This document shows positions 33,137 to 42,016 of a DNA stretch of 64,000 nt, one piece after another (the stretch's first letter is position 1; each line of letters begins with the position of its first letter). A program made the position numbers and the translations under genes. Under the pieces are notes generated by a model, which saw only the letters and a list, made by a program, of their open reading frames with translations, was not told the origin of the DNA and made no database searches. Source of the stretch: Desulfurispora thermophila DSM 16022 (lineage in GTDB: Bacteria > Bacillota > Desulfotomaculia > Desulfotomaculales > Desulfurisporaceae); contig NZ_AQWN01000006.1 in NCBI RefSeq assembly GCF_000376385.1, positions 1 through 64,000 on the forward strand, written 5' to 3'.

Positions 33137-35083
33137 ATGAGTGAACAAACCACCATTGCCGCTCTGTTGCAAGAAGACCGCATTTTTCCCCCACCGCCAT
33201 CATTTACCGAACAAGCCGTCGTCCGGGACCATTCTCTCTACGAGGAGGCCGCAGCTGACCGCATTGCTTTCTGGGCGCGCATGGCCACGGAAAATGTCAG
33301 CTGGTTTGTTCCGTGGGAAAAGGTCATGGAATGGGAACCGCCCTTTGTCAAATGGTTTACCGGCGGCAAGCTCAATGTTTCTTACAACTGCATTGACCGG
33401 CATCTGAACGGCTGGCGGCGCACCAAGGCAGCCATCATCTGGGAAGGTGAGCCCGGCGACAGCCGCGTGCTGACCTACCAGGAGCTCTACCGGGAGGTTA
33501 CCAAGTGTGCCAATGTGCTCAAAAGGCTGGGAGTGCAAAAGGGCGACCGGGTCACCATTTACCTGCCCATGATCCCGGAACTGGCCATTGTCATGCTGGC
33601 CTGCGCCCGCATCGGCGCCCCGCACAGCGTGGTCTTCGGAGGTTTCAGTGCCGAAGCGCTGGCCGACCGGATCAACGACTGTCAGGCCAAACTGGTGATT
33701 ACAGCCGACGGCGGCTGGCGGCGGGGCGGTATCGTACCCCTGAAGAAAAACTGCGACGACGCGCTGCAGCAATGCCCCACCGTGGAAAAGGTGATTGTTG
33801 TCAAACGGACGGGCAGTGAGATTAACTTCCAGCCCGAGCGCGACCTCTGGTACCACGAACTGATGGAGCAGGCGGCTATTGGTTGCCCGCCCGAAGCCAT
33901 GGACGCCGAGGATACCCTGTTTATCCTCTACACCAGCGGCTCCACCGGCAAACCCAAAGGGGTGCTGCACACCACGGGCGGCTACCTGGTGGGTGTCAGC
34001 ACCACCCATAAATATATTTTTGATATTAAAGATGATGATATTTACTGGTGCACGGCGGACATCGGCTGGGTGACCGGGCACAGCTATATTGTCTACGGCC
34101 CGCTGACCAACGGCTGCACCACCGTCATGTACGAAGGCAGCCCCGACTGGCCCGACCGGGGGCGCTTCTGGGCCATAATTGAAAAATATGCGGTGAATAT
34201 CCTCTACACCGCCCCCACGGCCATCCGGGCCTTTATGAAATGGGGACCGCAGTGGCCGCAGAAACATGATCTGTCCAGCCTGCGCCTGCTGGGCACGGTT
34301 GGTGAACCCATCAACCCGGAAGCCTGGATGTGGTACTACAAGTATATCGGCCAGGAAAGATGCCCCATTGTGGATACCTGGTGGCAGACCGAAACCGGCA
34401 TGATCCTTATTTCTCCCCTGCCCGGCGTCACACCGCTCAAACCGGGCTCGGCCACTGTTCCATTCCCCGGTGTGGAAGCGGAAATTGTGGACAACAGTGG
34501 TAATCCGGTTCCCCGGGGCAGCGGCGGCTATCTGGTGATCAAGTCGCCCTGGCCGGCCATGTTGCGCACTGTCTACGGCGATCCCCAGCGCTACATTAAC
34601 CAGTATTTCAGCCGTTTCGGAGAAAAGGTTTACTTCACCGGTGATGGAGCCAAATGGGATGAAGACGGCTACTTCTGGGTCATCGGCCGGGTGGACGACG
34701 TCATCAATGTCAGCGGTCACCGCCTGGGTACCATGGAAATTGAAAGCGCCCTGGTAGATCACCCGGCCGTGGCGGAAGCGGCAGTGATCGGGAAAGCTCA
34801 CGAACTGAAAGGGCAGGCTGTGGCGGCCTTTGTCACCCTGAAAGAAGGCATCGCCGGTACCGACGAGTTAAAAGAAGAGATCAAGGCCCATGTGGTGAAG
34901 AAGATCGGCGCCCTGGCCCGACCGGAAGACCTCTATTTCACTGCCGAACTGCCCAAGACACGCAGCGGTAAAATCATGCGCCGCCTGTTGCGGGATATAG
35001 CCGAGGGCCGTGCCCTGGGCGACACTACCACCCTGGCCGACCCGTCGGTAGTTGCCGCATTGAAACAGCAATACAGCGAATAG
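33137..35083 (+). CDS. acsA: Acetyl-CoA synthetase, AMP-forming
   Basis: A 648-residue adenylate-forming enzyme converting acetate, ATP and CoA to acetyl-CoA. Signatures: [20 protein letters not shown] (P-loop), [24 protein letters not shown], and near the C-terminus [18 protein letters not shown] with the Lys that is acetylated in this family. Propionate or other short acids remain possible substrates. ATG 33137 follows GGGAGG. It is transcribed away from the acyl-CoA operon and is followed by a carrier gene, suggesting organic-acid uptake and activation. Confidence 0.93.
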   Translation: MSEQTTIAALLQEDRIFPPPPSFTEQAVVRDHSLYEEAAADRIAFWARMATENVSWFVPWEKVMEWEPPFVKWFTGGKLNVSYNCIDRHLNGWRRTKAAIIWEGEPGDSRVLTYQELYREVTKCANVLKRLGVQKGDRVTIYLPMIPELAIVMLACARIGAPHSVVFGGFSAEALADRINDCQAKLVITADGGWRRGGIVPLKKNCDDALQQCPTVEKVIVVKRTGSEINFQPERDLWYHELMEQAAIGCPPEAMDAEDTLFILYTSGSTGKPKGVLHTTGGYLVGVSTTHKYIFDIKDDDIYWCTADIGWVTGHSYIVYGPLTNGCTTVMYEGSPDWPDRGRFWAIIEKYAVNILYTAPTAIRAFMKWGPQWPQKHDLSSLRLLGTVGEPINPEAWMWYYKYIGQERCPIVDTWWQTETGMILISPLPGVTPLKPGSATVPFPGVEAEIVDNSGNPVPRGSGGYLVIKSPWPAMLRTVYGDPQRYINQYFSRFGEKVYFTGDGAKWDEDGYFWVIGRVDDVINVSGHRLGTMEIESALVDHPAVAEAAVIGKAHELKGQAVAAFVTLKEGIAGTDELKEEIKAHVVKKIGALARPEDLYFTAELPKTRSGKIMRRLLRDIAEGRALGDTTTLADPSVVAALKQQYSE

Positions 35084-35101
35084 AACAGCGACTCGCTCCG
35101 G

Positions 35102-35130
35102 GCGGAGTGCCCAACCCGGGCATTCCGCTC
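35102..35130 (+). other. Hairpin between acs and the MFS gene
   Basis: GCGGAGTGCCC and GGGCATTCCGC form an 11-bp stem (one G-U pair). No T run follows, so it may stabilise or attenuate rather than fully terminate the acs transcript. Confidence 0.4.
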
Positions 35131-35185
35131 GCCAACACCGCTGCAAACCGGAAAATTCACTTTAATTTAAGAAAGGATGGTTATC

Positions 35186-36448
35186 ATGTCCCCTCCCCAA
35201 CAACCCGGTGTGGGCAGGGCCTGGGCCGTCACCTTTGCCGGCACGGGCATCAATCTGGCCCTAGGTGTTCTTTACAGCTGGAGCGTTTTCGCCAAAGCCC
35301 TGGTGGATCAGTTACACTGGAGCAAAACCGCTTCCCAGCTCCCCTACACCCTGGCCTGTGTGGTTTTCGCCATCTGCATGATCATTGCCGGCCGCTGGCT
35401 GGACCGGGCCGGACCACGCATTGTGGCTACGGTGGGCGGTATCCTGGCCGGCAGCGGGATGATTTTAGCCAGCTTATCCACTTCGGTCACCACCATCACC
35501 ATCGGCTTCGGCCTGATCGTGGGGGCCGCCATGGGCTTTGGCTACGCCGCCCCCACCCCGGCCGCGGTCAAATGGTTTCAGCCCCACAAAAAGGGGCAGA
35601 TCTCGGGACTGGTAGTAGCGGGATTCGGCCTGGCCTCGGTCTACATCGCCCCCATGACCAACTACCTGATTAAAACCTATGGTGTGCAAAGGGCTTTCTT
35701 CATCGAAGGTATCTTTTTCCTTACCGTCATTGTGCTGCTGGCCCAGTTGCTCTCCTTCCCGCCCCAAGAGAATTTCGTACCCTTCGGCGGGCCTCCACCG
35801 GAGAAACGCGCCGCTGCAGCGACTGCCGTAGCCAACAGACCGGACTACTCCCCGGCCGAAATGGTTCGCACACCACAGTTTTATCTGCTGTGGCTCATGT
35901 TCTGCTTTGCGGCCTCGGCCGGCCTGCTGATTATCGGCCACCTGGCCAAGATATCCCAGATCCAGGGCGGGATCAACTGGGGGTTTATGCTGGTGGCAGT
36001 GCTGGCCATAGCCAACGCCGGCGGGCGCATTATCGCCGGATGGGTTTCCGACCGCATCGGCCGCACCAGCACCATGCTGATCGTGTTTTCCCTGCAGGCC
36101 CTGAACATGTTCATGTTCTCCCACTACAAAACTCCGCTTACATTGCTGCTCGGTTCTGTACTCACCGGCCTGGCATACGGTTCGTTACTCTCCCTTTTCC
36201 CTTCCACAACTTTTGACTTCTTCGGTCTGAAGCACGCCGGTTTGAACTACGGTCTGGTATTCAGCGCCTGGGGAGCAGCCGCCCTGATTGGCCCAATCAT
36301 TGGCGGCCGGGCCGCCGACTTAACGGGTGGTTATCAGGCCAGCTACATCATCTCGGGCGTCCTGCTGCTCATTGCCGCCGCGCTCTCATTCATCACCAAA
36401 GCACCGGGCGATAAAAAGAACGCCGTACCTGTCCAGTCGTCCACATAA
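35186..36448 (+). CDS. MFS transporter, oxalate/formate antiporter-like
   Basis: A 420-residue carrier with twelve predicted membrane helices. The first helix region ALGVLYSWSVFAKAL and the GRWLDRAGPR loop after helix 2-3 fit the OFA family, which moves small carboxylates. A second-half loop GRIIAGWVSDRIGRTS mirrors it. Location 100 bp after acs suggests uptake of acetate or a related monocarboxylate (inference). ATG 35186 was preferred to ATG 35177, which lies on the GAAAGG ribosome site. Confidence 0.88.
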   Translation: MSPPQQPGVGRAWAVTFAGTGINLALGVLYSWSVFAKALVDQLHWSKTASQLPYTLACVVFAICMIIAGRWLDRAGPRIVATVGGILAGSGMILASLSTSVTTITIGFGLIVGAAMGFGYAAPTPAAVKWFQPHKKGQISGLVVAGFGLASVYIAPMTNYLIKTYGVQRAFFIEGIFFLTVIVLLAQLLSFPPQENFVPFGGPPPEKRAAAATAVANRPDYSPAEMVRTPQFYLLWLMFCFAASAGLLIIGHLAKISQIQGGINWGFMLVAVLAIANAGGRIIAGWVSDRIGRTSTMLIVFSLQALNMFMFSHYKTPLTLLLGSVLTGLAYGSLLSLFPSTTFDFFGLKHAGLNYGLVFSAWGAAALIGPIIGGRAADLTGGYQASYIISGVLLLIAAALSFITKAPGDKKNAVPVQSST

Positions 36449-36461
36449 AGAATAATTTAAA

Positions 36462-36515
36462 CAATCCACAACTTTATCCACAACTGTTAATAAGTTATCA
36501 ACAGTTTGGGGATAA
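36462..36515. promoter_or_regulatory. Second cluster of DnaA-box-like 9-mers
   Basis: TTATCCACA (36474-36482) and TTATCAACA (36495-36503) on the plus strand, CAATCCACA (36462-36470) as a weaker one, and TTATCCCCA on the minus strand (36507-36515), within 54 bp between the MFS gene and a small ORF. Confidence 0.55.
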
Positions 36516-36580
36516 AAACCTCCACCTCACTGTCATATCCGGCCTTGAGCCGCCATATAAAAGGCAGTGAGGTGTTTATT

Positions 36581-36793
36581 ATGCGTGATTTGCTGCCGCT
36601 CTACCAGCAGAGACAAAAAATGCTCCAGGACTACCTGTGCCGGCTGCGACCGGGTCTTACGGAAGCAACGCCCGCTGCCATGCTCGCCTCGCTCAATCGC
36701 AAACAACAATTGCTGCAGGAATATCACAGACAAATGAATGCCAGCGCTGCGCAAGAAAGTGTCACAGCGAGCATATCCGTGTGCAAGAAATAA
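36581..36793 (+). CDS. Small hypothetical protein
   Basis: A 70-residue, mostly helical, Gln/Leu/Arg-rich protein (MRDLLPLYQQRQKMLQDYL). No family recognised; it lacks the SQELD motif of Spo0E-like peptides. GTGAGGTG lies upstream of the ATG at workable spacing. The ribosome site is inside a potential stem CCTCACTG/CAGTGAGG. Lies between a DnaA-box cluster and the large RNA candidate. Confidence 0.5.
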   Translation: MRDLLPLYQQRQKMLQDYLCRLRPGLTEATPAAMLASLNRKQQLLQEYHRQMNASAAQESVTASISVCKK

Positions 36794-36852
36794 GCAAACC
36801 GGTTAATGCTCTGCAGCCTGCCGCTACGGCTCACCACAACCCGGGGCTGCCT

Positions 36853-36882
36853 TTGCCTTTTTCACCAACTGGCTGATATAAT
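36853..36882 (+). promoter_or_regulatory. Sigma-A promoter of the large RNA candidate
   Basis: TTGCCT (36853-36858) and a perfect TATAAT (36877-36882) with an 18-bp spacer; predicted start near 36889. Confidence 0.65.
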
Positions 36883-36888
36883 AATAAC

Positions 36889-37495
36889 CACAGCGAAAAA
36901 AACCATAACAGCAGTGATGCAGTATCCTAGTCGGGAAGCCTTTTCTGAAGGCGGGGCTAAAAATCCGCCAAGGGCACATCGATGAAGTTCCTGGTGCTGG
37001 CTTTCGATGCCAACGGGGGCTGGTACTGGGAGTTAAGGATTTAGGGCTACATACAAGGGCATGTATGGATGTCCCTATTTCCGTGGAGACCCGGGAGGTA
37101 GGCCTTTACCTAAAGTAAGGCTTGCGCCCGGGAAGAACCTGCACGTGGCAGCAACTGCGTGCAGTGTAGCCCGCCTTGAAGTGGCGCAGGGGGGATGGCG
37201 GTATCCACGCTTGAAACCCTGGCTGCAAAAGAGGCTAGGGAAAGGCCTACCGTCAAGGAAAACTTCTAGGCTGTCCGCCATCAGGGCGGGGCAGGACGGG
37301 AATTAAAGTGCGGACTAAGTGGCAATCCGGTTCCGGCTTTTCATACCGGGGGCAGTTTGAAAGGGAAACCGCCTGTACGGCAACGGCAGGTAATTGCCCG
37401 GGAAATCCTACCGGACCTAAGCCGCAAAGTTTACCCGCTCTGCTATCACTGCTCAAAGCAAAAGGCATCCCCTGCGGGAGTGCCTTTTTATTTTC
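36889..37495 (+). ncRNA. Candidate large structured non-coding RNA (about 600 nt)
   Basis: About 700 bp here have no plausible protein gene but show ordered RNA structure. The 5' end AGCAGTGAT (36910-36918), GCAG (36919-36922) and CGGG (36932-36935) pairs with ATCACTGCT (37445-37453), CTGC (37440-37443) and CCCG (37434-37437), closing a 544-nt domain. Inside are CCCGGG/CCCGGG (37090-37095 with 37127-37132), TGCACG/CGTGCA (37140-37145 with 37158-37163), ATGGCGG/CCGCCAT (37195-37201 with 37275-37281), and GCGG/CCGC plus TCCGG/CCGGA (37310-37330 with 37411-37425). A promoter precedes it and a strong terminator follows. Size and host type fit OLE RNA, but no OapA gene is adjacent and I cannot confirm the class from memory. 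Confidence 0.7.
37461..37495 (+). terminator. Rho-independent terminator of the large RNA candidate
   Basis: AAAGGCA (37461-37467) pairs with TGCCTTT (37481-37487) and TCCC (37468-37471) with GGGA (37476-37479), with a single bulged G, followed by TTTATTTT. Confidence 0.85.
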
Positions 37496-37504
37496 CCGCT
37501 CCGT

Positions 37505-38581
37505 TTATCCGCCTCTTTTGTTGCGATAAGCCGAAGGGGTCATGCCGGACATCTTCTTGAAGACACGGGCGAAATAACCGCTGTTTTTAAAGCCCACCTC
37601 ATAAGCAATTTCATCAATTGTCCGGTCGGAGGAAACCAGCAGTTCTTTGGCCCGCTGGATGCGCAGTTCACTCAAAATGGCCATGAAATTGGTGTTCATC
37701 TTGGTCTTAAAAATGCGGCTCAAGTAGGCAGGACTCAAATGTACATGGCGGGCCAGGTCATTCAAATTAATATCATCGGTATAATGTTGTTCAATGTATT
37801 TCAAGGCCCGGCGCAGGGCCAGGTGTTCTGCACCGGGATGTTTTTCCGCCCCGCAGTTACAAAGCATCTCCACCATCTCGTTGGCCCAGTTCTGCCAGTC
37901 TTCCACACTACCTATTGATCCCACCAGTTTGGTCTGCTGGCGTACTTCTTTTTCCAGCGTGCTACCCTCCGTGCCGGCATCCAGCAGCGCGTGCGCCCCG
38001 ATGATGAGCAAGTCATAAGCCAAACCTTTCAACTGCCCGGGCGAGGGATTGCTGGCCGCCTGACAAAAGTTCTGCAGTATTTTATCCACCGCCCGGCGTA
38101 CCTTTTCCCGCTCCTGCTTTTTCACCGCCTGCAGGTAGTCGCTTAAATTTTGCGCCTGCCAGATGATGTTGTCCGCTCCCCGCCAACCTTTCAGCAAAGG
38201 GTTCATGCGATCCAGCGCCCCGCTCACAGCCTCGGTTAGCTCAGAAGGGCGAAATGGTTTGAGCAAAAAATCCGCCACACCTGTGCGGATGGCCTGACGG
38301 TAGATGGCCGGCCCGGCCACCTCGGAGACAATAATTACCTCGGTACCGGGCAGGATCCTTTTAATTTCGGCCGCCACGGCCAGACCATCCTGGTCGGGCA
38401 GACCATAGTCCATGACCACCAGATCGGGTAACAGCTCTCTGGCCATCTTCAGGCAGGTCCCACCACTGCCGGCCTGTCCCACCACTAAAAGCGGTAAATT
38501 ACTCTCCCGGACGGTTCTGTATAATATCTGCCCCCCCAGCAATTCATCTTCCGCCAGCAGTATCTTATACAAAATTCCCAC
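37505..38581 (-). CDS. Response regulator with AraC-type DNA-binding domain
   Basis: A 358-residue two-component regulator. The receiver (about 5-120) has the acidic pair in LLAEDE, phospho-acceptor Asp58 in VVMDYGLPD, and Lys in LLKPF. A middle helical linker (about 130-245) follows, then an AraC/XylS domain (about 255-355) with LNDLARHVHLSPAYLSRIFK and IDEIAYEVGFKNSGYFARVF. The build is that of YesN-like regulators. No kinase is next to it; the gene is convergent with the RNA candidate. Targets unknown. Confidence 0.9.
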   Translation of the reverse strand: MGILYKILLAEDELLGGQILYRTVRESNLPLLVVGQAGSGGTCLKMARELLPDLVVMDYGLPDQDGLAVAAEIKRILPGTEVIIVSEVAGPAIYRQAIRTGVADFLLKPFRPSELTEAVSGALDRMNPLLKGWRGADNIIWQAQNLSDYLQAVKKQEREKVRRAVDKILQNFCQAASNPSPGQLKGLAYDLLIIGAHALLDAGTEGSTLEKEVRQQTKLVGSIGSVEDWQNWANEMVEMLCNCGAEKHPGAEHLALRRALKYIEQHYTDDINLNDLARHVHLSPAYLSRIFKTKMNTNFMAILSELRIQRAKELLVSSDRTIDEIAYEVGFKNSGYFARVFKKMSGMTPSAYRNKRGG

Positions 38582-38833
38582 CCCGCCCCTGGTTTTGCTT
38601 GGCCAGCGCCGCGGCCGGTTCTCCAGACCGACCCCGGTTCCAGATCCATTCTACAATATTTTTACCGGCAACAAAATAATACAGATCTTTTTTCATAATT
38701 TTAACATGATTACAACATATAACCATACAATACTTGCATGAATTAAATAATCTCTGCCGAGGTTTGCAAACTTTTTAATTGAATTTATTTTAGCAACAAA
38801 AAATAAAAACAAACAATTACAGGAGGGAGCAAT

Positions 38834-40228
38834 ATGCATTCACCAACCAATGAAGGCCTGCACCGGGGGTTACAGGAAAGACACATCCAGTTGATAGCCC
38901 TGGGCGGCGCCATTGGCGTGGGCCTGTTCCTGGGTTCCGCCACGGCCATCAAAACGGCCGGCCCGGCCCTCATGCTGTCCTACTTCGTCGGCGGACTGGC
39001 CATCTTTGTCATTATGCGCGCCCTGGGCGAACTGGCCGTGGCTTATCCGGTTGCGGGCTCATTCAGCACCTACGCCTACAACTTTTTGGGTCCCCTGCCC
39101 GGCTACATCACCGGCTGGACCTACTGGTTCATGTGGGTGGTCACCTGTATGGCGGAAATCACAGCGGCGGGCATCTACATGACCTACTGGTTTCCCGGCA
39201 CACCCCAATGGGCCTGGGCCCTGGCTGCTCTGACCATCATGACCATTGTCAACCTGATTAACGTAGCAGCTTACGGAGAATTTGAATTCTGGTTTGCCTT
39301 AATTAAAGTTGTCACAATCATCTTAATGATCATTGTCGGCCTGGGCATGATTATTTTCGGTATTGGAAACCAGGGCGTACCCATCGGCATCAGCAACCTG
39401 TGGTCGCACGGCGGTTTCTTCGCCAAAGGGTTTTCCGGCCCGGCCCTGGCCCTGGTGATGGTGGCCTTTGCCTATCTGGGCATTGAGCTGATTGGCGTCA
39501 CCGCCGGCGAAGCCCAGAACCCGGAAAAAACCATTCCCGCGGCCATTGACAAGGTTTTCTGGCGGATTTTGATTTTCTATGTGGGCGCACTGTTCGTCAT
39601 CATGTCTTTATTCCCCTGGAATGAAATTGGCACCAAAGGCAGCCCCTTTGTGATCACCTTTGACAAAATCGGTATTCCGGCCGCCGCTGGCATCATCAAC
39701 TTCGTGGTGCTGACCGCCGCCCTGTCTTCCTGCAACAGCGGCATCTTCAGCACCGGCCGCATGCTCTACAACCTGGCCCTGCAGAAAAAAGCCCCGGCCA
39801 CGTTCGGCAAGCTGAGCAAGACCAGTGTACCGGTCAACGGTATCATCGTCTCGGCCGCCTTTCTGCTCATCGGGGTGGTGCTGAACTATCTGGTACCGGC
39901 CAAAGTCTTTGAATATGTAACCAGTGTGGCCACTGTCGGCGCCATCTGGATCTGGGCCGTCATCCTGCTGGCTCAAATCAACTATCGCAAATCACTTTCA
40001 CCGGAAGAAGTCGCCCGGCTCAAATACCCCATGCCGCTCTGGCCCATTGCCTCTTACCTGGCGCTAGCCTTCCTGGCCATGGTGGTAATCATGATGGCCT
40101 TCAGCGAGGGTACCCGGGTAGCCCTGTATGTGGGCCCCGTGTGGTTCGGCCTGTTGATTGCTTCATACTATGGACTGGGCTTCCATAAAGAAGAAAGCAG
40201 TACCCGCCCGGCTTATGCCAAAAGGTAG
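38834..40228 (+). CDS. Amino-acid permease (AAT/APC family)
   Basis: A 464-residue carrier with twelve predicted membrane helices. The start GLHRGLQERHIQLIALGGAI and GVGLFLGSATAIKTAGPA and the GELAVAYPVAGSFSTYA loop are typical of the AAT family (CycA, ProY, AnsP relatives). Its neighbour, alanine dehydrogenase, points to alanine, serine or glycine uptake (inference). ATG follows GGAGGG. Transcribed in the same direction as ald, but a separate promoter region lies between them. Confidence 0.9.
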   Translation: MHSPTNEGLHRGLQERHIQLIALGGAIGVGLFLGSATAIKTAGPALMLSYFVGGLAIFVIMRALGELAVAYPVAGSFSTYAYNFLGPLPGYITGWTYWFMWVVTCMAEITAAGIYMTYWFPGTPQWAWALAALTIMTIVNLINVAAYGEFEFWFALIKVVTIILMIIVGLGMIIFGIGNQGVPIGISNLWSHGGFFAKGFSGPALALVMVAFAYLGIELIGVTAGEAQNPEKTIPAAIDKVFWRILIFYVGALFVIMSLFPWNEIGTKGSPFVITFDKIGIPAAAGIINFVVLTAALSSCNSGIFSTGRMLYNLALQKKAPATFGKLSKTSVPVNGIIVSAAFLLIGVVLNYLVPAKVFEYVTSVATVGAIWIWAVILLAQINYRKSLSPEEVARLKYPMPLWPIASYLALAFLAMVVIMMAFSEGTRVALYVGPVWFGLLIASYYGLGFHKEESSTRPAYAKR

Positions 40229-40261
40229 ATACGCGGGCGAGCAAAGGATGCACACCCGCGA

Positions 40262-40318
40262 TTGACAAGTTGAAATTACGCTGTATTGCTTGTTTACACC
40301 CGCTAATTTTACGCTGTA
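40262..40318 (+). promoter_or_regulatory. ald promoter region with direct repeats TTACGCTGTA
   Basis: TTGACA (40262-40267) is a perfect -35 with a weak -10 (TATTGC, 40284-40289). TTACGCTGTA occurs at 40276-40285 and again at 40309-40318, 33 bp apart, one copy in the promoter spacer. A hairpin CGCGGG/CCCGCG lies just upstream. Confidence 0.5.
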
Positions 40319-40352
40319 GTACTAAAAATATATCCGAGGAGGTCTTTGTGCA

Positions 40353-41492
40353 ATGATTATCGGTGTTCCCAAGGAAATCAAGAGCAATGAAAACCGGGTG
40401 GCCATTACCCCGGCCGGTGTGCAGGCCATGGTCAAAGCCGGCCACAAAGTGGTAATCGAAAACAATGCCGGCGTGGGCAGCGGTATCAGCAACGAGGATT
40501 ACATTGCCGCCGGGGCGGAAATCCTGGCCACCCCGGCCGAGGTATTTGCCGCCGCGGACATGATCATGAAGGTGAAAGAACCCCTGCCGCCGGAGTACGG
40601 CCTGTTTAAAGAAGGGCAAGTGCTCTTCACCTATCTGCATCTGGCTCCCGAACCCGAACTTACCCGCGCCTTGCTGGACAAAAAAGTGGTGGGCATTGCT
40701 TACGAAACCATCCAGCTGCCCAACGGCTCCCTGCCCCTGCTCACACCGATGAGCGAGGTGGCCGGTCGCATGGCCGTACAAATCGGCGCTCAGTTTCTGG
40801 AAAAGCACAACGGCGGCCTGGGCATCCTGCTGGGCGGCGTGCCCGGTGTTCCCCCGGCCAAAGTAACCATCATCGGCGGCGGTGTGGTAGGTACCAACGC
40901 GGCCAAAATCGCCCTGGGCATGGGAGCCGATGTAACCATCCTGGACTTGAACGCCAACCGTCTGCGCTACCTGGACGACATTTTCGGCTCCCGCATCAAG
41001 ACCCTGATGTCCAACAGTTACAATATTGCAGCTGCCGTAAAAGAAGCTGATTTACTAATTGGTGCTGTGCTCATCCCCGGCGCCCGCGCACCCAAGCTGG
41101 TGACCGAAGAAATGGTCAAACAAATGAAACCGGGCTCGGTAATCGTGGACGTGGCCATTGACCAGGGCGGCTCCATCGAAACCGTGGACCGGGTGACCAC
41201 CCATGCGGAGCCCACATATATCAAACACGGGGTTGTGCACTACAGCGTGGCCAACATGCCCGGCGCCGTAGCCCGCACTTCCACCTTTGCTCTGACCAAC
41301 GTGACACTGCCCTACGCCTTAAAACTGGCCAACAAGGGCTACCGGGCAGCGATCAAGGAAGATGCCGCACTGGCCAAGGGTGTTAATGTGATTGACGGTA
41401 AAGTCACCTACCGGGCTGTAGCCGAGTCCCTGGGTCTGCCCTTCACCCCGCTCAGCCAGGTACTGGAAGTACCGGCCGGTTTTGTTGATTAA
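40353..41492 (+). CDS. ald: Alanine dehydrogenase
   Basis: A 379-residue NAD-dependent enzyme interconverting alanine and pyruvate. The start [20 protein letters not shown], Lys75 (MKVKEP) and His96 (YLHLA) of the active site, and the nucleotide fold [17 protein letters not shown] are all present, with [13 protein letters not shown] near residue 265. It follows the amino-acid permease, suggesting alanine use as carbon, nitrogen or germination-related substrate. Ribosome site GAGGAGG. Confidence 0.96.
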   Translation: MIIGVPKEIKSNENRVAITPAGVQAMVKAGHKVVIENNAGVGSGISNEDYIAAGAEILATPAEVFAAADMIMKVKEPLPPEYGLFKEGQVLFTYLHLAPEPELTRALLDKKVVGIAYETIQLPNGSLPLLTPMSEVAGRMAVQIGAQFLEKHNGGLGILLGGVPGVPPAKVTIIGGGVVGTNAAKIALGMGADVTILDLNANRLRYLDDIFGSRIKTLMSNSYNIAAAVKEADLLIGAVLIPGARAPKLVTEEMVKQMKPGSVIVDVAIDQGGSIETVDRVTTHAEPTYIKHGVVHYSVANMPGAVARTSTFALTNVTLPYALKLANKGYRAAIKEDAALAKGVNVIDGKVTYRAVAESLGLPFTPLSQVLEVPAGFVD

Positions 41493-41535
41493 CTTTGCCT
41501 CCCCTAAAAGCACACACATACCCCTTCACATAGAT

Positions 41536-41564
41536 TTGCCCCCTTGCAGGGGGCAATTTTTTTT
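41536..41564 (+). terminator. Terminator of ald
   Basis: TTGCCCCC (41536-41543) pairs perfectly with GGGGGCAA (41549-41556), followed by eight T. Confidence 0.92.
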
Positions 41565-41572
41565 CCACTATG

Positions 41573-41601
41573 CACCACTTCCCTGTCCGCTCCATAAGAT
41601 A
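41573..41601 (+). promoter_or_regulatory. Possible mother-cell (sigma K-type) promoter
   Basis: CACC (41573-41576), 16-bp spacer, CATAAGATA (41593-41601) match MACM-N16-CATANNNTA, about 40 bp before two YjcZ-like peptide genes. Confidence 0.4.
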
Positions 41602-41641
41602 TAACAGAAACTGAAAAATTATAACAAAGGAGTGTCGGTGA

Positions 41642-41752
41642 ATGGGTTACGGCTACGGTGGTTATTACAACAACTCCTTCATCATCTTCCTCATCCTGAT
41701 CTTGCTGATCCTCAGTATGCCTTACTATGGACCCTACAGTGAAGAAAAGTAG
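41642..41752 (+). CDS. YjcZ-like small sporulation membrane peptide
   Basis: A 36-residue peptide: a Gly/Tyr-rich head MGYGYGGYYNNSF, one hydrophobic helix FIIFLILILLILSM, and a short tail PYYGPYSEEK. This is the YjcZ/tiny-membrane-peptide pattern found in spore-forming Bacilli and Clostridia, often expressed during sporulation. AAAGGAG lies upstream. It is followed 47 bp later by a paralogue. Confidence 0.75.
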   Translation: MGYGYGGYYNNSFIIFLILILLILSMPYYGPYSEEK

Positions 41753-41799
41753 TTGGTCCTATCCTAAACCAAGAATTTATTATTAAGGAGGCTAAAAAA

Positions 41800-41925
41800 A
41801 TGGGTTACGGTTTCGGCGGCAAAGGCTATGGCTATGACAATTCTTTCGTGCTCTTCCTGATCCTGATCCTGCTGGTACTGAGCATGCCCTACTATGGCGG
41901 CTATCCCTGCGGCGGTAATAAGTAG
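41800..41925 (+). CDS. YjcZ-like small sporulation membrane peptide, second copy
   Basis: A 41-residue paralogue of the preceding peptide: head MGYGFGGKGYGYDNSF, helix VLFLILILLVLSM, and a tail PYYGGYPCGGNK with a Cys. AAGGAGG precedes the ATG. The tandem copies share DNA identity mainly over the helix, so they arose by duplication. Probably co-transcribed with the first. Confidence 0.75.
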   Translation: MGYGFGGKGYGYDNSFVLFLILILLVLSMPYYGGYPCGGNK

Positions 41926-41974
41926 CCGGGAAATCAAAACAGGACCCACAGGCCACATGGCAACCGCCTAACAA

Positions 41975-42013
41975 AAAAGCAACCTGTCTGCACAAACGCA
42001 GCAGGTTGCTTTT
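41975..42013. terminator. Bidirectional terminator between the YjcZ-like genes and rpmA
   Basis: AAAAGCAACCTG (41975-41986) pairs perfectly with CAGGTTGCTTTT (42002-42013); T runs follow in both directions. Confidence 0.88.
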
Positions 42014-42016
42014 CCC

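Noticed and set aside
33200-34801. Open frame of 533 codons on the minus strand inside acs
   Set aside because: It is antisense to a clear acetyl-CoA synthetase, has low-complexity Gly/Ala/His composition and no recognisable motif; GC-rich genes commonly leave such frames open.
37061-37306. 81-codon frame inside the large RNA candidate
   Set aside because: No ribosome site, no similarity known to me, and the sequence is better explained by base-paired RNA helices.
36889-37495. Large RNA as RNase P RNA, tmRNA, or group II intron
   Set aside because: The conserved RNase P core pieces, the tmRNA CCA end and tag frame, and the intron domain V with its AGC triad were not found.
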